From NCBI GenBank assembly GCA_963769845.1, contig CAVYNL010000004.1, forward strand, positions 1 through 15,831: DNA of 15,831 nt, in the 5' to 3' direction. The notes below the pieces were generated by a model. That model worked only from the letters and a program-made list of their open reading frames with translations. It had not been told where the DNA came from and made no database searches. The DNA comes from JBGQMW01 sp963769845. Its GTDB lineage: Archaea; Thermoproteota; Bathyarchaeia; Bathyarchaeales; Bathycorpusculaceae. A program made the position numbers and the translations under genes. Below, in pieces: positions 12,637-15,831 of the stretch (position 1 is its first letter; each line of letters opens with the position of its first letter).

Positions 12637-13923
12637 ATGAAAATTGAAGACCTGCCCATCTGCTCAAGAAGCAATTTGAAGGAGTTTGTCGAGACTGAAC
12701 TGCTTGCTAGATGGCGAAAAGGAGAACCAACCCTTTTCAGGATAGAACCCGAGCATGTTGATTCGAGAATAGAAACAGCCATAGAATCGATAATTGCGAA
12801 CAATGGCACCTACCTGAAAGGAGAGAACGTGGTTTTGAATTCTCGACCAGCCGCTCTGCCGTTGGCAATTGAAATGGGTCACGTGCTCGAAGGGCGGGGC
12901 TACGAGACAAGCACGACGTACAACTTGCTTGGCGACCCTCCCTTGTTGAATAAGCTGTTGACAGTATTGCCCAACAGGAGATCGTTGAACAAGGTAGTAG
13001 GTCAGTACAAAACCTTGGTTGATTTCGCCCAGCACTGGGTGATTCCATACGCCACTCTCCGTATTGAGCCGAACAAAGCTCAGAGAGAGTCAGAAAGAGC
13101 CTTCGCGGAGGTAGCGAACAAGGGATTGGTCGAGTTCGATGAAAAATTGGAGAGAGGAGGGATAAAGTCTCGTGACGTTATCGGGTTTCCTGTTGCTCAT
13201 GAGGCCGCGAGGTTGGGGTTGTCACTTTCTGAATGGGAACCGATGCTCTACAAAGCCATGGCCGTCACTGAGGATGAACTTGAGAAGGAAATAGAGAGGA
13301 CAGGATACGTTAAGGAGCTGGGAAAGGCTTACGGAGGCAAGACTCTCAGAATTGTCAGGAGAGGGAATTTTCCCGTCAACTTGACTATGAAGTTGAGGAA
13401 CAGACCCGTCTTAAAGGATGTTGGCAAGGTCGGAGAAAACACCATATACGGCAAGTATTTCGAAAGAACCACAAACATACCGCCAGGGGAATTATTCGTC
13501 GCGCCAATCGAAGACAGCGTCAACGGCGAGTTCTACACGAGATTACCCCGAATGGACGAACGGGGCACGATTGAAGGAATACACGTGGTTTTCAGAAACG
13601 GAAGAGTCGTGGAAGCAACGGCCACAAAGAACGAGGAAGCCCTTCACTATTACACCGGCTTGGCACAACCCGAAACCGAACCCACAAAAAGGGTGTACGA
13701 AGCCCAGAACACCATAGCCGAACTGGGGATAGGCCTGAATCCAATCCTAGTCTTCGAGAAAGTGACCGGCAACACCCTGATAGATGAAAAAATAAGGGGC
13801 ATTCACATAGCCACAGGAACCAACAGAAGAATGGGCGGAAACACACCGGGAGCAATAGCTGGAATAGCCGTAGAACACACCGATTTCATAGTTGGCAAAG
13901 TCGACACGATAGTTGCTACCTAG
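12637..13923 (+). CDS. M29-family metalloaminopeptidase
   Basis: M29 (thermophilic aminopeptidase, AmpS type) enzymes remove N-terminal residues using two metal ions. The 428-residue product, slightly longer than typical members, carries the C-terminal metal site: NIPPGELFVAPIEDSVNG (Glu285), AELGIGLNP (Glu362), TGNTLIDEKIRGIHIATG (His390) and VEHTDFI (His414, Asp416). After His390 the family usually has a Tyr near a Gly pair; here the sequence is NRRMGG with no Tyr, which could alter catalysis. The N-terminal 200 residues are more divergent. ATG 12637 has no ribosome binding site but a TATA-like box about 25 bases upstream, fitting a leaderless mRNA. The TAG stop is the first part of TAGCGCGCGC and faces the SemiSWEET gene 20 bases away. 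Confidence 0.85.
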   Translation: MKIEDLPICSRSNLKEFVETELLARWRKGEPTLFRIEPEHVDSRIETAIESIIANNGTYLKGENVVLNSRPAALPLAIEMGHVLEGRGYETSTTYNLLGDPPLLNKLLTVLPNRRSLNKVVGQYKTLVDFAQHWVIPYATLRIEPNKAQRESERAFAEVANKGLVEFDEKLERGGIKSRDVIGFPVAHEAARLGLSLSEWEPMLYKAMAVTEDELEKEIERTGYVKELGKAYGGKTLRIVRRGNFPVNLTMKLRNRPVLKDVGKVGENTIYGKYFERTTNIPPGELFVAPIEDSVNGEFYTRLPRMDERGTIEGIHVVFRNGRVVEATATKNEEALHYYTGLAQPETEPTKRVYEAQNTIAELGIGLNPILVFEKVTGNTLIDEKIRGIHIATGTNRRMGGNTPGAIAGIAVEHTDFIVGKVDTIVAT

Positions 13924-13943
13924 CGCGCGCTTCGACGAGGCCA

Positions 13944-14198
13944 TCATTTGTACTTGGCTTTGAATGCCAGGATGATCAAGGCTTGGATAAAGACGAGAAA
14001 ATTGGCAATTATGACGGGCACATCATTGGTCAAGACGCCATAGATGAACCACAGGAAGACCGCAACACAAAAAATCAGGAACATCTCCAACGAGATATCT
14101 CGAGTAGACCTCGTTCTCCAGACCTTCAACAATTGAGGAAAAAAGGCAACAATCGTAAGCGCAGCCGCTGACAAGCCGAGCACGGTCACATAATCCAT
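13944..14198 (-). CDS. SemiSWEET-type PQ-loop sugar transporter
   Basis: SemiSWEETs are half-size sugar carriers that work as dimers in the membrane. The 84-residue protein has three predicted helices: LGLSAAALTIVAFFPQLLKV, EMFLIFCVAVFLWFIYGVL and VIIANFLVFIQALIILAF. The signature PQ motif ends helix 1 (FFPQLLKVWRTRSTRDIS), followed by WFIYG in helix 2 and an Asn in helix 3 (ANF), all as in SemiSWEET/MtN3 proteins. Length is standard. The ATG at 14198 follows GAGGGG by six bases, and a TATA-like CTAAATAG lies at about 14236-14229 on the minus strand. Substrate is unknown. It converges on the M29 gene, with one GCGCGC tag between the two stops. Confidence 0.88.
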   Translation of the reverse strand: MDYVTVLGLSAAALTIVAFFPQLLKVWRTRSTRDISLEMFLIFCVAVFLWFIYGVLTNDVPVIIANFLVFIQALIILAFKAKYK

Positions 14199-14403
14199 GA
14201 CTAACCCCTCAGAACCTAGCAGACGACCCTATTTAGAACTTGTCATCTTCAGAAAAGCGCGCCTGTTTCAGCATGGCTCACGCTAAGGCTTCGCTATTCT
14301 CCAGAAGTTTTCCGCGACTAGCGCGCGCTAATATTGACAAGGCTAAATTCTTATTTGTTACATCAACGCTACAAGACTATTCTTGGACGCGGTTGAAGCA
14401 AAA
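14199..14403. promoter_or_regulatory. Divergent promoter region of SemiSWEET and GNAT genes
   Basis: It contains a TATA-like box for SemiSWEET (14229-14236, minus), GCGCGC (14257), the palindrome TAGCGCGCGCTA (14319-14330) and TTCTTATTTG (14348-14357), a likely TATA box for the acetyltransferase. The 56 bases between the two tags may hold a short relic, but no frame is convincing. Confidence 0.45.
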
Positions 14404-15324
14404 ATGAGAATTCTGACTTACCATGAGCTAGAGCAGAAGAGTGCCTTGCTCCCTTTAATGGAGCAAGCTTTTGGCTGGCCATTTGACCCCTTGGAATTTG
14501 AGAAAAACATCAAAGCGGACCCGAGACTCAGAGGCAGTGGTGTGGGATTCTGTGCCGTCACCGAAGGCAAAACGATAGCATACGTTGGCGTCATGGATTT
14601 AGCTACAAGAACTGTTGATGATAAAGTGGAAAGAGCAGGGGGCATCTACGGTGTTGCCACCTTGCCTGGGCACACAAGAAAAGGCATCTGCACCGTGCTG
14701 CTGAATCGAGCCCATGAACACTTCGTGGAAAAAGGCTATCGTTTTTCCTTTCTCACGACAAGCCCGACAATCGTAGCACACGCTTTGTACAAGAAACTGG
14801 GCTACATCGACGTGGCATCATTTCCCGGAGTGTACAAAGTCAAAGAGGAAGCGGACAAACAAAAAACGGTGCAGCGTGAAAAAGCCTCTAAGCTGAACCT
14901 GGCCAGGATGCTGGAACTCTACCGAGAGTACGTCAAAAACAAGACAGGCCTCGTAGCTCGGGACGAGACATACATGAAAATGCTTGTCAAGACCCACGAG
15001 ATAGCAGACAAAGAATGCATCATAACCGAGAAAGGCTACGTCATATTCAAGAAGGACAAGAAGCAGGTCAGAATAAGAGAGCTTGTGGCTAACGGCAAGA
15101 AAGAAATGAACAAGCTTATCGGAACAGCTGAAGACAGAGCAGAAAACGTGGTCTACGGCAGAGACGTCTTAGACCCCACTCTACGCGAAGCCTATGCAGA
15201 CAAAGGTTTCACGGTCCTCGATAGTGGACACGGCGTCCTCATGGCCAAAGAACTAACGGCTCATGCCTCGTTCAAGGAAGCCTATGATAACAGATTCTAC
15301 ATGAGTGCCCTGGACCACTTCTAG
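14404..15324 (+). CDS. GNAT-family N-acetyltransferase
   Basis: GNAT enzymes transfer the acetyl group of acetyl-CoA to an amine. The N-terminal half has the fold's landmarks: FCAVTEGKTIAYVGVMDL (strands 2-3), GGIYGVATLPGHTRKGICTV (strand 4 and the pyrophosphate-binding turn, where R/Q-x-x-G-x-G/A is modified to HTRKGI), and ALYKKLGY in the last core helix. About 130 further residues form a second domain, as in two-domain GNATs related to Eis-like proteins. ATG 14404 gives 306 residues; a TTG at 14383 is possible but would leave a leader of only a few bases after the TATA-like box at 14348-14357. The acceptor is unknown. A GCGCGC tag (15346) follows the stop by 21 bases. Confidence 0.85.
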   Translation: MRILTYHELEQKSALLPLMEQAFGWPFDPLEFEKNIKADPRLRGSGVGFCAVTEGKTIAYVGVMDLATRTVDDKVERAGGIYGVATLPGHTRKGICTVLLNRAHEHFVEKGYRFSFLTTSPTIVAHALYKKLGYIDVASFPGVYKVKEEADKQKTVQREKASKLNLARMLELYREYVKNKTGLVARDETYMKMLVKTHEIADKECIITEKGYVIFKKDKKQVRIRELVANGKKEMNKLIGTAEDRAENVVYGRDVLDPTLREAYADKGFTVLDSGHGVLMAKELTAHASFKEAYDNRFYMSALDHF

Positions 15325-15351
15325 CAGCCCGGAAACATGCATAACGCGCGC

Positions 15352-15493
15352 TGCGTTGTTGACTTGTTATTGTGGTCGGTTGCCAACTTGGAGGCTTGCT
15401 TTCTGGGGTGATCGGATCCTGAAAGCAGAATGGAAGGCAGTGAACCCTGTAGAACTTACTTTCAAAAACCTTAAAAGCAAAATGACCAGATAA
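15352..15493 (+). pseudogene. Possible gene relic after a GCGCGC tag
   Basis: An open frame from the tag ends FWGDRILKAEWKAVNPVEL, then TFKNLKSKMTR and TAA. It has no start codon of its own. The last 30 residues look protein-like; the first ones do not. Chance is not excluded. Confidence 0.25.
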
Positions 15494-15540
15494 CCCGAAT
15501 CAGGAAGACCTGAATGAAACCTTCCAATGGAAAGGAGTGG

Positions 15541-15831
15541 GTGAACTTGAAGAGCAGGAAATTCAAAATAAGTATGTTATTGATTGCAATTCTGATGGCG
15601 ACCATCGGAGCTTATGTCATTTGGGCGAACATTGGTCGGAAAAACATGGGGTTTCCTGAGGCTAGCCAAGAATTCTCTCTGGTGCATCCAGTATTTGCGC
15701 AAAGCATGACTGCGGCGACGTCATTTCTGGATCAAGAGGCTGGAATATCAGTATACCTGAACACTGGAAGTTCTATAGATATAGACGGAGTTACCCCTAT
15801 CATTGTAAACATAGAAAACAAAACCTCTGAC
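15541..15831 (+). CDS. Exported or membrane-anchored protein, 5' part only
   Basis: The frame runs off the window end. A basic start (NLKSRKFKIS) is followed by one hydrophobic segment (MLLIAILMATIGAYVIWA) and a polar exterior region with VYLNTGSSIDIDGVTPIIV, which suggests beta strands. This is a signal peptide or signal anchor on a surface protein of unknown function. GGAG at 15534-15537 supports a start at GTG 15541 or TTG 15547; the frame also includes ATG 15514, which has no ribosome binding site. It is unrelated in sequence to the truncated surface protein at the left of the window. Confidence 0.65.
   Translation, partial: MNLKSRKFKISMLLIAILMATIGAYVIWANIGRKNMGFPEASQEFSLVHPVFAQSMTAATSFLDQEAGISVYLNTGSSIDIDGVTPIIVNIENKTSD

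Larger units (their letters stand above)
2023..15351. repeat. Dispersed GCGCGC tag family, consensus (TA)GCGCGCGC(TA)
   Basis: GCGCGC or longer alternating tracts start at 2025, 2106, 2135, 2411, 2523, 5535, 6323, 6694, 6962, 7150, 8255, 8529, 8641, 8854, 9429, 9576, 10706, 11466, 12578, 13923, 14257, 14321 and 15346. That is 23 sites; chance would give about four. Fourteen reach GCGCGCGC, where chance would give fewer than one. Only 10706 lies inside a well-supported gene (pepF). Many sites sit at gene ends: sharing the stop TAG (2023, 2142 minus, 8260 minus, 13921) or 1-25 bases after a stop (5535, 6694, 6962, 9429, 9583 minus, 15346). The full palindrome TAGCGCGCGCTA is present at 2023-2034 and 14319-14330. 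The cheA part has none. Function is unknown. Confidence 0.85.

Noticed and set aside
14262..14318. Short frames between two tags as relics
   Set aside because: Frames on both strands are open over this 57-base stretch, so none can be preferred over chance.
2023..15351. CRISPR array or integron-like cassette array
   Set aside because: The tags are only 8-12 bp, spacing runs from tens of bases to kilobases, genes face both ways, and no integrase or cas gene is visible.
1..15831. tRNA, rRNA or known riboswitch
   Set aside because: No cloverleaf-like segment with a T-loop GGTTCRANNCC was convincing by eye, and no rRNA-like block is present. The repeated GGTTCAATGCC at 12295 resembles a T-loop but is a 15-bp tandem repeat with no tRNA arms around it.

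Overview
The window looks like a piece of archaeal genome with a bacterial fragment joined to its left end. From about 1642 onward the content is archaeal. It has AT-rich TATA-like boxes about 25 bases before likely transcript starts, one probably leaderless gene, many GTG/TTG starts, an archaeal HTH_45-type winged-helix protein, zinc-ribbon proteins, and a Gly-rich linker plus C-terminal membrane anchor of the kind common in TACK-group archaea. A Bathyarchaeia-like host is my best guess, but nothing here fixes the taxon. Bases 1-1641 are a bacterial-style chemotaxis kinase CheA. Its first 430 bases are broken by several one-base frameshifts, and it stops abruptly inside the CheW-like domain. 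This is most easily read as a chimeric assembly join.

Layout: CheA fragment (1-1641); C-terminal part of an archaeal surface protein (1642-2025); 495-bp module copy 1 with a double zinc-ribbon gene and a micro-ORF (2137-2631); frameshifted proline iminopeptidase (2683-3977, minus) divergent from a GH4 glycosidase (4156-5514); single-pass membrane protein (5644-6201); small zinc ribbon (6484-6690); DUF4177-like protein (6736-6945); a decayed DDE insertion sequence (7157-8253) placed exactly at the edge of module copy 2 (8255-8749); DinB-like protein (8925-9410); oligoendopeptidase F (9607-11397, minus); HTH_45 regulator (11609-11950); small repeat-bearing membrane protein (12238-12447); M29 aminopeptidase (12637-13923) convergent with a SemiSWEET-type transporter (13944-14198, minus); GNAT acetyltransferase (14404-15324); and the start of an exported protein (15541 to the window end).

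The genes do not form one operon or pathway. Most are single transcription units of mixed orientation. Three peptidases (proline iminopeptidase, PepF, M29), a glycosidase and a sugar-transporter homologue fit a peptide- and sugar-scavenging heterotroph.

The most unusual feature is non-coding. A short palindromic tag, (TA)GCGCGCGC(TA), and a related GCTAGCTAGC tag occur throughout the archaeal part. They lie almost only between genes and mostly within 30 bases of a stop codon, often sharing the TAG stop itself. The insertion sequence landed in one such tag and duplicated it (AGCGCGCT on both sides). Several short reading-frame relics also end at these tags. Single-base indels in CheA, the iminopeptidase, the transposase and both module copies mean that some broken genes may be sequence error rather than true decay.
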